From Bdellovibrio sp. ZAP7 (GTDB lineage: Bacteria; Bdellovibrionota; Bdellovibrionia; Bdellovibrionales; Bdellovibrionaceae), in contig NZ_CP030082.1 in NCBI RefSeq assembly GCF_006874645.1, positions 2,790,001 to 2,854,000 of the forward strand: 64,000 nt of DNA. The letters run 5' to 3'. Every line of letters begins with the position of its first letter. The first letter of the stretch is position 1. Positions 34,434 through 42,026 of this stretch are shown here, piece after piece. The notes under the pieces were generated by a model. The model did not search any database. It was given only the letters and a program-made list of their open reading frames with translations, and had not been told where the DNA came from. The translations under genes were made by a program, and so were the position numbers.

Positions 34434-34742
34434 ATGAAAATTTCCAAGCAAATTCTGATGACTGCCGCTTCAATTATTTCTTTACACACAGCTTCGATCG
34501 CCTTCGCTCAAAGCGGCGGTCCTAGCCAAGAACAGCGCGAAGCATTCAGAGCCTGCGCCGATTCTGTTGGAATGGAAAAACCAGAACCAGGCAAAAGACC
34601 GACGGCTCCAACTGAAGAACAAAAAACAGCATTGGATGCATGTTTGAAATCAAAAGGTTTCGAACCACCAACTCACTTCGGTCGCCCAGGCGGTGGCCCA
34701 CGCGGTGAAAGACCTCCAGAAGAGGTTGGAGGTGTTCAGTAA
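34434..34742 (+). CDS. Small exported protein with duplicated E-Q-(R/K)-x-A-x-x-x-C motif
   Basis: 102 residues with a signal peptide (IISLHTASIAFAQS). The mature part has two copies of a short motif, SQEQREAFRACADSVGMEKPEPG and EEQKTALDACLKSKGFEPP, each with a single cysteine, then a Gly/Arg/Pro-rich tail. AAAAGGAG precedes the ATG. A hairpin (CGAGTC/GACTCG, 34378-34393) sits 40 bases upstream and a terminator follows. Function unknown; a small periplasmic metal- or redox-active protein is possible. Confidence 0.75.
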   Translation: MKISKQILMTAASIISLHTASIAFAQSGGPSQEQREAFRACADSVGMEKPEPGKRPTAPTEEQKTALDACLKSKGFEPPTHFGRPGGGPRGERPPEEVGGVQ

Positions 34743-34781
34743 TTAGAATCGCTTCAAAAATTAAGTATCTTCCTAGCTTCC

Positions 34782-34818
34782 AAAGATCCAGCCTTCACGG
34801 GTTGGATCTTTTTTTTTC
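34782..34818 (+). terminator. Rho-independent terminator
   Basis: AAAGATCCA and TGGATCTTT form a nine-base-pair stem extended by imperfect G-C pairs, followed by at least eight Ts. It ends the transcript of the small exported protein. Confidence 0.93.
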
Positions 34819-34850
34819 TAAATTCTTAATTCCGAATGTAATTGAAAACA

Positions 34851-34932
34851 AAAATTGAAGCGGCCGAGTGGCTGACTTGGGCTTAGCAGACGACTGACGA
34901 GACCAAGGCAGATGCTCGGTCGCTTCAATTTT
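34851..34932. repeat. Long imperfect inverted repeat between convergent genes
   Basis: AAAATTGAAGCGGCCGAG on the left pairs with CTCGGTCGCTTCAATTTT on the right with a single mismatch; inner segments CTGACTTGG and CCAAGGCAG extend the stem. The structure resembles the elements at 19494 and 51189 in size but the core is different. It sits directly before the stop of the minus-strand subtilase and beyond the plus-strand terminator, so it probably ends the protease transcript. Confidence 0.6.
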
Positions 34933-34937
34933 CGTCT

Positions 34938-36689
34938 TTAAGGTGCACCTGTGAAGTCGATAGACCACGAAGTGAGTGTACCGCTAACGGCGTCGGTGCG
35001 GCCGTCGATTACTTTCAGCGTCCAGATGCCTTCGCTGCGTTCTTGGTAGAAGGCGTTGGTTAAGAAAACGTCGTCGGCGTAGTCGTGGACGTTGGTCAGA
35101 GAGTTGTGCATGTTGACAAGGATGCTTCGCATGCCGGATGGAGATGTTAACTCCAGAGCTAATTGCGAAATATCGTTATGAGTGATGCTGACTTTGACTC
35201 TGACGCTTTCGATTTTCAAACCAGAACCATTGGCAATACTGATTTGCGAGTAGGCGGCACCGGCTAAGCTGCCGTCGCCGATGGGAATGCTGATAGTTCC
35301 GGTCGAAGTATAGCCCGGTTCAGTGTATGTACCAAAACTGCTGGTGTAGCTTTTTGCCATAGCAACGGCGGCATCCACATCGACTTTTCCGAAGCCGTAC
35401 CAGTTGTGGAATTTAAATCCGGCACTATTCGTTTTCCATGGAAGCTCCCAGGAATATCCCGTCGGAACCGATGTGCCTAAAGGATGAGGAATAGTTCCCG
35501 TGGTCACGTAGTCCATCGGCACGGCGGTTTTAGCCAGGATGTATTTCACATCCCTCCACGTGAGATTTGAATTTGCAGAAAGCATCAATGCCACTGCACC
35601 AGAAATAGTGGGAGCCGCAGACGAGGTTCCATTAAAGGTCGCGGTATAATTACATTGAGAATTTGGTGAACTGCCTTTTTCAAAGGGCACATAAGTTGAA
35701 ATACTCGACTGAGACCACCCTGCAGAACAGCCAGAGCGATCCGTCGTTATCATTGCGGGAGCGGCATACCCAAACTCCCCGCCAAATCCCGAAATCCAGA
35801 TGTCAGCACCTGGTGATGAATAACTTGAAGAAACACCTTTGGCATTTAACGCAGCAACCACAATTTGATAAGGATTGGTGTTATCACCGTCAAAATTTGA
35901 ATTCCCGATACATGTGCTGCTTGTGCTTTGACCGTTGCAATAAGTTTCAAACTCGTTCCCGGCAGCTTTAACCAAGATTGCACCTTTACCACTACGATAA
36001 GATGTAACGGCCGTTTTTAACTGCGCTTCGTAAGAAGGAGTCGGATCCGTAATTTTGTACTGATCATATCCCCAACTCATATTCAAAATATCAAAGTCAG
36101 TCCCCGTGGCCTGATTCAAAACCTTTGCCGTGTCTTGAGTGACCATCGCAGAAAGCAGGTTCGCTGCACTTAAAGCAGCCTTAGGAGCCACACCGCGAGA
36201 ACCCACGCCATTTCCACCCACAGCCGCGATAATCCCGGCAACAGAAGTCCCGTGGTTGTCATAGGAAGTTGGAGCCGTGGTCTTATCATGAGGAGGAGCC
36301 GTCGTCGTCACATAGGACGATCCCATAGCACCCAAATAGTAATCGCGAGATCTTGCGACAGAAGTTTGGAAGTTTCCCGTCAAATCTTCATGAGTGTTTT
36401 CCAAGCCATCGTCAGAAACACGGACCTTGATACCCTCTCCCAAGATTCCCGCACTCCAGGTGGCACGCAGATTCATATCAACACCGGCAGTACCGCCGGA
36501 CTTAGAAACTCCCGCCTGACCACAATTAGCTAGGAACCAAGCATAACCAAATAAAGGATCGCCACCATCATTAAAGCAAGAATCGGCAATTTCAAAACCA
36601 CTGCCGTTGCAATTCGCGAGCATCATCGTCAGCGATGTACCACCGAAAGCGAGCAACAAGACTGTTAAAAACTTTTTAGTTTTTAACAT
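34938..36689 (-). CDS. Lipoprotein subtilisin-like protease with P domain
   Basis: 583 residues. Lipoprotein signal ending MLANC (Cys27, Asn before Cys). Catalytic triad: Asp93/94 in VSDDGLE, His146 in DNHGTSVAG, Ser356 in NGTSSAAP; oxyanion Asn in KAAGNE at 245. The C-terminal 120 residues (VKVSITHNDISQLALELTSPSG, later EGIWTLKVID) form a proprotein-convertase P domain. Between the signal and the catalytic domain there is only about 45 residues, so no normal I9 propeptide. The propeptide-like protein is encoded in the overlapping upstream gene. A surface proteolytic enzyme for prey or matrix is inferred. Confidence 0.93.
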   Translation of the reverse strand: MLKTKKFLTVLLLAFGGTSLTMMLANCNGSGFEIADSCFNDGGDPLFGYAWFLANCGQAGVSKSGGTAGVDMNLRATWSAGILGEGIKVRVSDDGLENTHEDLTGNFQTSVARSRDYYLGAMGSSYVTTTAPPHDKTTAPTSYDNHGTSVAGIIAAVGGNGVGSRGVAPKAALSAANLLSAMVTQDTAKVLNQATGTDFDILNMSWGYDQYKITDPTPSYEAQLKTAVTSYRSGKGAILVKAAGNEFETYCNGQSTSSTCIGNSNFDGDNTNPYQIVVAALNAKGVSSSYSSPGADIWISGFGGEFGYAAPAMITTDRSGCSAGWSQSSISTYVPFEKGSSPNSQCNYTATFNGTSSAAPTISGAVALMLSANSNLTWRDVKYILAKTAVPMDYVTTGTIPHPLGTSVPTGYSWELPWKTNSAGFKFHNWYGFGKVDVDAAVAMAKSYTSSFGTYTEPGYTSTGTISIPIGDGSLAGAAYSQISIANGSGLKIESVRVKVSITHNDISQLALELTSPSGMRSILVNMHNSLTNVHDYADDVFLTNAFYQERSEGIWTLKVIDGRTDAVSGTLTSWSIDFTGAP

Positions 36690-37446
36690 AGTTGCGACTC
36701 ACGATTTCCAGTTCCGCTTTAGCGACACGCGGATCTCTTTTAAGAACGTTAACGAATTTTCCAAGGTCAAAATTAGAAGTGGCCGGAGTTACGAAATACA
36801 AATGCAAATGATCGAAACGGTCCATCACTTTGAGACCGTATTCTTTTTGAATTTTAGATAAGGTCGCATTGTCTTTTAAGGTCAGCATCACACGACCTGG
36901 GACAATCCCGACATTCCCCATACGCTCATCAAAAAGCACCAAAGGGTTTTTCTTTTCAAAATTAGCGTCGTCCCCGTCCATGCGCCCGTCTTTCACGATG
37001 ACATAGCCACCGTAGCGACCCACCACATCTCCCTCATATCCCGCATAATCAGCGGTGGGAACCGCACGGACTCCGGTCCATACTTTCCAAGCCGTGGAAT
37101 TGGATCGGAACAAAAGATTTTCTTTCAGGACTCCCACATCGGGGCGTAAAGGGGCTGGACGAGAGTTCGTATGCTCGTCTCTGGCGACTCTTTCGCGCGC
37201 TTGCATTTGACGTGGAGGTTCCGGATTTGCAACTGCCGATGTTGGGGCTGGTTGCGTAGTTTCCGTTTTTGCCGATGCGCCCGTGGACGTATTGATCGAG
37301 TGATCCATCTCTGACAAGCGCTCAGATTGGGCTTCATTGGCCTTCACTGTGGACTTACCCAAAGTGCTGATGCCTTCGCGTTGACCCTCCCGAAATAGGA
37401 AGGCCGCTAATACTGCAATACCAATGATGATAAGGCCCTTTTTCAT
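36676..37446 (-). CDS. Membrane-anchored protein with subtilase-propeptide-like C-terminus
   Basis: 256 residues. A single N-terminal membrane segment (GLIIIGIAVLAAFLFREG) precedes a Ser/Thr/Pro-rich linker. The C-terminal 85 residues (VPGRVMLTLKDNATLSKIQKEYGLKVMDRF, then LYFVTP and FVNVLKRDPRVAKAELE) follow the pattern of I9/fervidolysin-type subtilase propeptides: strand, helix, YGLK, strand, L-x-x-DP-x-V-x-x-AE. The gene overlaps the protease by 14 bases and lies upstream in the same transcript, so it probably folds or inhibits that protease in trans. This is inferred by homology; no experiment is known to me. Confidence 0.75.
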   Translation of the reverse strand: MKKGLIIIGIAVLAAFLFREGQREGISTLGKSTVKANEAQSERLSEMDHSINTSTGASAKTETTQPAPTSAVANPEPPRQMQARERVARDEHTNSRPAPLRPDVGVLKENLLFRSNSTAWKVWTGVRAVPTADYAGYEGDVVGRYGGYVIVKDGRMDGDDANFEKKNPLVLFDERMGNVGIVPGRVMLTLKDNATLSKIQKEYGLKVMDRFDHLHLYFVTPATSNFDLGKFVNVLKRDPRVAKAELEIVSRNYVKN

Positions 37447-37481
37447 AGTGGACTTATCGGCACTTTTCTCAGATTACATCA

Positions 37482-37922
37482 CTATATATTCTTGCTCATG
37501 ACCCCGACCAGCTGGCTCATACGGGTCATTAGGTTCCCTAAATTGCGTTTCTCATCGCTATTAAACTGGGACCACAAGCGACTGATGTTCTCGTTGTATA
37601 CCGGCAGGACTTTCTTCATAAGTTCGAGTCCTGTTTCCGTTAAAACGATGCGATAGGAACGACTGTCCCCCGCATTTTGTTGGGGTTGGATCCAGCCGGC
37701 TTGCTTGAGATTTGAAATGATCGCCGAAATCGTCGCGTTCGTTACTCCCACAGCCTTCGCTGTCTCGGTTGGAGTCATCCCTTCCGGACTATTATATAGA
37801 AGGTTCAAAATCACAAAACGTGTAGTCGTCAGTTTGTATTCTTGAAAAAACTCTTCCAACGCCGTCTCAAAATCGATCGTTAACTTACTGAATAATATAT
37901 GGAGCTGCATTTCTTCAGACAT
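37482..37922 (-). CDS. MarR-family transcription regulator
   Basis: 146 residues. Winged-helix MarR protein: FVILNLLYNSPEGMTPTETAKAVGVTNATISAIISNLKQAGWI, followed by wing SRSYRIVLTETG and a dimerisation helix. GGGGAGAAG precedes the ATG at 37922; a longer frame to 37994 is unlikely. It lies 35 bases before the propeptide/protease pair on the same strand, so it is a candidate regulator of that operon. Confidence 0.88.
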   Translation of the reverse strand: MSEEMQLHILFSKLTIDFETALEEFFQEYKLTTTRFVILNLLYNSPEGMTPTETAKAVGVTNATISAIISNLKQAGWIQPQQNAGDSRSYRIVLTETGLELMKKVLPVYNENISRLWSQFNSDEKRNLGNLMTRMSQLVGVMSKNI

Positions 37923-38148
37923 ACTCTTCTCCCCGAGCAGGTTTGTTATAGAAACTTTATCCCCCAAATGTTGCAGAATTGTGGAATTGGACACACTGAC
38001 GACTGTCTAACGTTTTTCGTCGTTTTAATTCGATGCCCCATGTTGATACGTTTTAAACGATTTTAAGCGAGTTAGCACATGGCACGGGATGGCATGGACC
38101 TTGAGTAGTACCTAGGTGAGACGTTTTTTTTAACTAAAGAGGGATTAT

Positions 38149-38589
38149 ATGAAAACGAAATATTTGCTTACGATTTTGCTGACAGGAATGACCTTATTTC
38201 TCGCGAACTGCTCTAAGAGCAATAGCAATGGTGCTTCCACTTCCAATGGCACTTACAACTCTTGTGCTGCTGGTTCTGTTTGGGTTACTCAAACGAACTC
38301 TTGCTTGCCAACAGCTGTATGTACTCAAAATGGTTTAAGCGCAGACTATGGTTATAACCAAGCGACGAACCAATGTATCCAAGGTACTTACTCTAATGGG
38401 ACTACAACTTCTGGCTCACCAACATGCAACGGTATGTCAGGTTATGTATCTGTGAACGGGACTTGCTTGCCTGAACAAGGTTGCACTCAGTACAGAGGCC
38501 AAAACGGTGTCGCTTACTACGGTTACCGCTCGAACGGATCTCAATGGGCATGTTATCCACAAGGCTACAACGGTCAGTGGTATAACTAA
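38149..38589 (+). CDS. Small Cys-rich lipoprotein with tandem repeat
   Basis: 146 residues. Lipoprotein signal ending LFLANC (Cys21). The mature part is two tandem copies of a domain of about 45 residues, each with four cysteines in the order C-x-C-x-C-x-C (CAAGSVWVTQTNSCLPTAVC and CNGMSGYVSVNGTCLPEQGC), plus Gly/Tyr/Asn-rich linkers. Probably an exposed, disulphide-bonded protein. AGAGGG precedes the ATG. No family recognised. Confidence 0.8.
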   Translation: MKTKYLLTILLTGMTLFLANCSKSNSNGASTSNGTYNSCAAGSVWVTQTNSCLPTAVCTQNGLSADYGYNQATNQCIQGTYSNGTTTSGSPTCNGMSGYVSVNGTCLPEQGCTQYRGQNGVAYYGYRSNGSQWACYPQGYNGQWYN

Positions 38590-38785
38590 GACCTCAGCTG
38601 GCACGAACAAAGTCAGCGGGTTTCCCTCACCTTAAAAACTTTGGCTGACCCTTTACCGGGTCGGCCGTGTCTGTTCCTGCACTTTCAAATGACAACCTTT
38701 CCAATCTGAAATTTGCGCTAAACCTTACAACTTCCCTATACTCCGATCTCCATCCAAACTTTCTTATGAGAATCCGGAGCACCTT

Positions 38786-39196
38786 ATGAAATCATGTTTT
38801 AAAATTTTCTTCGCAGTTCTATTTTTTTCACCCCTTTCACAAGCCATCGAACTTAATATTTTACAGCCCAACTACCGCTGCCAATCCAAAGAGTTCATCA
38901 CCGACAATACTTTGGCTCTGATCGTTTTGCAGGACAAAGTTTCCGGCCTGAATCATATCGAAATCGAACAAGCCTGGTTCGGGGGTATTCGCAGAGCTTA
39001 CTTTGAAGTTTCTGAACGAGTTGAAAAAAATGGCGATCGCCAGCCCGTGATCTTTGAGGGTTCTGGTATAAAATTAGCCATCGAGCACGCTGCATCCACA
39101 ACCTCAGAGCAACACCCTCTGCAAGCGGTCTTGCAAATTCCGTTAGGTAATGGCGAAGTTAAAAGTGAAATGCTGATTTGTGAGTCACTGCTTTAA
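38786..39196 (+). CDS. Small exported protein
   Basis: 136 residues with a signal peptide (KIFFAVLFFSPLSQA). Mature protein is beta-rich with cysteines near both ends (YRCQ and MLICE), so one disulphide is likely. CGGAG precedes the ATG. The 3' end overlaps the convergent DUF2127 gene by 38 bases. No family recognised. Confidence 0.7.
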   Translation: MKSCFKIFFAVLFFSPLSQAIELNILQPNYRCQSKEFITDNTLALIVLQDKVSGLNHIEIEQAWFGGIRRAYFEVSERVEKNGDRQPVIFEGSGIKLAIEHAASTTSEQHPLQAVLQIPLGNGEVKSEMLICESLL

Positions 39197-39608
39197 TCGT
39201 ATTCTTTCGCAGTTTAATTGAAATCAAATAGCCGACGATCATGATATTTACAGCTGTGATGACAACTTTCCACCACGCATAACCTTCGGCTATTTTGATT
39301 ATCTCAAACGGCAGATAAATTCCCCCAGAAAAAATCGCCAACCACTCGGCCCAGGATCTTTCCTTACACAATCCATAGGCCTCAATAAAACGAATCACCG
39401 AATATAACATGGCCAGCACCACCAGCTCCCAAAGATCTCGATCATTTAAGTTGTTAAAAATTTCGATAAAAACCGATGTGTAGTAGGAGCTGTTTTCGAG
39501 TCCTAAGTGATGCGCTATATGATGGACATTCGCGACGCCAATTCCCAGGAGGACAACGACTCCTCCTTTGGCAGCTTCAAATACGGCAACTAACTTCAAT
39601 CCACGCAT
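39159..39608 (-). CDS. DUF2127 membrane protein
   Basis: 149 residues with four hydrophobic segments. The pattern LKLVAVFEAAKGGVVVLLGIG at the N-terminus, FIEAYGLCKERSWAEWLA in the middle and YLPFEIIKIAEGYAWWK identify the DUF2127 family, inner-membrane proteins of unknown function. Convergent with the previous gene, overlapping by 38 bases. Confidence 0.85.
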   Translation of the reverse strand: MRGLKLVAVFEAAKGGVVVLLGIGVANVHHIAHHLGLENSSYYTSVFIEIFNNLNDRDLWELVVLAMLYSVIRFIEAYGLCKERSWAEWLAIFSGGIYLPFEIIKIAEGYAWWKVVITAVNIMIVGYLISIKLRKNTIKAVTHKSAFHF

Positions 39609-39699
39609 CTATTCAAACTGCCCGTTTCAGAGTCAACAGACACTATGTATTCACGCAGGAACTATTGACGATTTTCGAGCTTTTCCTTGAACTCACTAT

Positions 39700-40704
39700 G
39701 TGAAACATCTTAAACATTTTCATATTTTTATTATTCTTTCGTGTCTCTTTGGTTCCTTCGCCAACTCTGCTGAAGAACAAATTTTAAGTCCCCGGACACA
39801 CCTTGAAGGAAAGCCTTATCCGAACTTTACGCAAAAAGAGACAGATTCCGAAGCAGCACATCGCGAGTGGGAGTGGAGCCTCCCCATTTTTGCCCAGCGG
39901 GTGATTGATAAAGGCTTTAACCTCCCCCGTCCCTATGGGTTGAGTTTGATTTACGCGCAGCTTTCACAAGGGTTCAATATTGAAAACCTAAAAGTGGCCT
40001 TCGATGGGGCGGCCGATTTAACACCGGTCGACTTTATTAATTTTAACAATACGCAAGTGAACAATACCACTTGGCAATTGAAACTCGATGCGTGGCTTTT
40101 TCCATTCTTAAATCTATTTGGGATCCTGGGATATATTCATGGGGATGGCAATGTGCCTTTGAATATTGCTTATAAGGACATTTATAATATGGTGCTGCCA
40201 GGGAATCCCTGTGACGTTGGCAGTCCCCCAGCATTTTGCCAGGGATATATCAATGCCATCGCACCTATTAACTTTCACGGTTACAGCTTGGGTATCGGAA
40301 TTATTCTGGCGGGTGGATACAAAGACTGGTTCTTTGCTATGCCTGCGACCTATGTTGAAAGCGACGTGAACGTGTCAGACACCAACCCTCGCGCGATCAA
40401 CATCACTCCCCGTATTGGTTACAACATTAAAACTGAGACTCACGGCAAGTTCGGTGTTTACCTCGGTATGAACTACTTTAATTCCGATGTCACTTTAAGC
40501 GGCACCTACACTTTACCATTATCAGGAACTTCTATCGGCAGAGACGTGCCGGTGCGCTATTCCCTGAAAGAAACACCACTCGATAATTGGAATGCTGTCG
40601 GCGGAGTGAATTGGGAGCTGAGCGAATTTTGGTCCGTCGTCATGGAAATCGGTCACAGTCCAAACCGTGACACCACCACATTTAATTTTGCTTATCGCTT
40701 TTAG
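39700..40704 (+). CDS. Outer-membrane beta-barrel protein
   Basis: 334 residues. A signal peptide (HFHIFIILSCLFGSFANSA) is followed by alternating amphipathic strands and a terminal aromatic residue (FNFAYRF), the hallmark of outer-membrane barrels. The predicted start is GTG (an overlapping out-of-frame ATG lies two bases earlier) with no strong Shine-Dalgarno. Two cysteines lie in an extracellular-loop-like stretch. A second barrel gene follows after eight bases. Substrate unknown. Confidence 0.75.
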   Translation: MKHLKHFHIFIILSCLFGSFANSAEEQILSPRTHLEGKPYPNFTQKETDSEAAHREWEWSLPIFAQRVIDKGFNLPRPYGLSLIYAQLSQGFNIENLKVAFDGAADLTPVDFINFNNTQVNNTTWQLKLDAWLFPFLNLFGILGYIHGDGNVPLNIAYKDIYNMVLPGNPCDVGSPPAFCQGYINAIAPINFHGYSLGIGIILAGGYKDWFFAMPATYVESDVNVSDTNPRAINITPRIGYNIKTETHGKFGVYLGMNYFNSDVTLSGTYTLPLSGTSIGRDVPVRYSLKETPLDNWNAVGGVNWELSEFWSVVMEIGHSPNRDTTTFNFAYRF

Positions 40705-40712
40705 GGAGAGCT

Positions 40713-41426
40713 ATGGTTTTGCTACTCATTGCCCTCGCCTCACTGATCGGAATGCACAATACAACTCCGAACCCCGCCCCACTTCCGTTACATATCGAAC
40801 TGGATGCTGGGGTTTTGGCAGTCCGTGGTAAGAACAACACTCAAAGCCTCAACTCCAATTTAGACGTTCAGTATGATTTTGGCCGAAATACCTTGAAAGT
40901 TGCAGGCGACTTTTTGAATTCATCCACTGAAGGAGTTGACTCGGCCCTGCATTGGACTGCCGGTGCAAGATACGAAAATGAGTTCATCCCCGCTTCTCGC
41001 GTCTACTTGGACTATTATTCTGAAGCCGATCCGTTTATTGGGTATGTTCAGCGCAATAACGAAGGCCTGGGGTATCAGTATGCGATTCATAAAGACTCCA
41101 CTGTTTTTTGGTGGGCTGAACTGGGTTACCTACACAGTGACACCAATATCGTACGCCAAGGAGATGTCTATGAGAACAAAGCGCGCTTTGCTTCAGGAGC
41201 TACGTGGCGATTCGACAAGACTTGGTCTCTTGACGGTGGACTAGAATATCTATTCAACTTAACTTATGCGAATGAAGATCTGATGAGTTATGAGTTCGCC
41301 TTGACCAATTTGATCAACTCAAAATTTGCGATTCGCACCGCCTATATCATGCGCCATATGGAAAATCCCTATCAGGGATCCAGCTATCAAGGCACCACAA
41401 CACTAAGTCTGGTTGCAACATTTTGA
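40713..41426 (+). CDS. DUF481-like outer-membrane protein
   Basis: 237 residues. Alternating strands with LNSNLDVQYDFGRNTLKVAGDFLNSS and a C-terminal TTTLSLVATF resemble the DUF481 salt-induced outer-membrane family. Signal peptide is short (LLLIALASLIG). GGGAG precedes the ATG. It follows the other barrel gene with eight bases between, so they are probably co-expressed. Confidence 0.7.
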   Translation: MVLLLIALASLIGMHNTTPNPAPLPLHIELDAGVLAVRGKNNTQSLNSNLDVQYDFGRNTLKVAGDFLNSSTEGVDSALHWTAGARYENEFIPASRVYLDYYSEADPFIGYVQRNNEGLGYQYAIHKDSTVFWWAELGYLHSDTNIVRQGDVYENKARFASGATWRFDKTWSLDGGLEYLFNLTYANEDLMSYEFALTNLINSKFAIRTAYIMRHMENPYQGSSYQGTTTLSLVATF

Positions 41427-41430
41427 TGAG

Positions 41431-41453
41431 AATTGACATCACAGGTGTCAATT
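41431..41453 (+). terminator. Small hairpin after the DUF481-like gene
   Basis: AATTGACA and TGTCAATT pair perfectly around TCACAGG. No long T-run follows at once (TTTCAAG), so it is a weak terminator or the 5' leader of the DUF924 gene. Confidence 0.4.
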
Positions 41454-41480
41454 TCAAGCATGTTTTGTATATTGTAAGTC

Positions 41481-42026
41481 ATGGACACAACAGCTTTAGA
41501 AATTTTGAAATTTTGGTTTGAAGAAACAGAACCCCGCCTGTGGTTTGCAAAGGATCAAGATTTTGACAGTCTGATCCGTCAGCGTTTTTCCGACATTTAT
41601 GCCAAGGCGGAAAACTGTGAGCTGTACTTGTGGAGAAAAAATCCTCGCGGCCGTCTGGCAGAAATCATTATCCTGGATCAATTTTCCCGCAATATGTTCC
41701 GCGATACTCCGCGAGCTTTTAAGAATGATACTTTGGCTCTCGCTCTGGCTCAAACAGCCGTGGCCTCAGGGGATGATCAAAAACTAAAACTTCAAGAACG
41801 TGCCTTTATCTATTTACCGTACATGCATAGTGAATCAGAAGCGATTCACCACGAAGCCATGCGTCTTTTCTCGCAACAGGGCTTAGAAAATAATTTAGAG
41901 TTTGAGTTGGCTCATAAGAGCATCATTGATCGCTTTGGCCGATACCCTTACCGCAATGAGATCTTGGGAAGGGAATCGACCCGCGAGGAACTGGAATTCT
42001 TGAAAATGCCGGGCTCGAGCTTTTAA
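41481..42026 (+). CDS. DUF924 family protein
   Basis: 181 residues of the DUF924 helical family (TPR-like). Clear motifs are FWFEETEPRLWFAKDQDFD at the N-terminus, GRLAEIIILDQFSRNMFRDTPRAF in the middle and YLPYMHSES, then IDRFGRYPYRNEILGRESTREE near the end. Function unknown. No signal peptide. The stop overlaps the convergent chemoreceptor's stop by four bases. Confidence 0.92.
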   Translation: MDTTALEILKFWFEETEPRLWFAKDQDFDSLIRQRFSDIYAKAENCELYLWRKNPRGRLAEIIILDQFSRNMFRDTPRAFKNDTLALALAQTAVASGDDQKLKLQERAFIYLPYMHSESEAIHHEAMRLFSQQGLENNLEFELAHKSIIDRFGRYPYRNEILGRESTREELEFLKMPGSSF

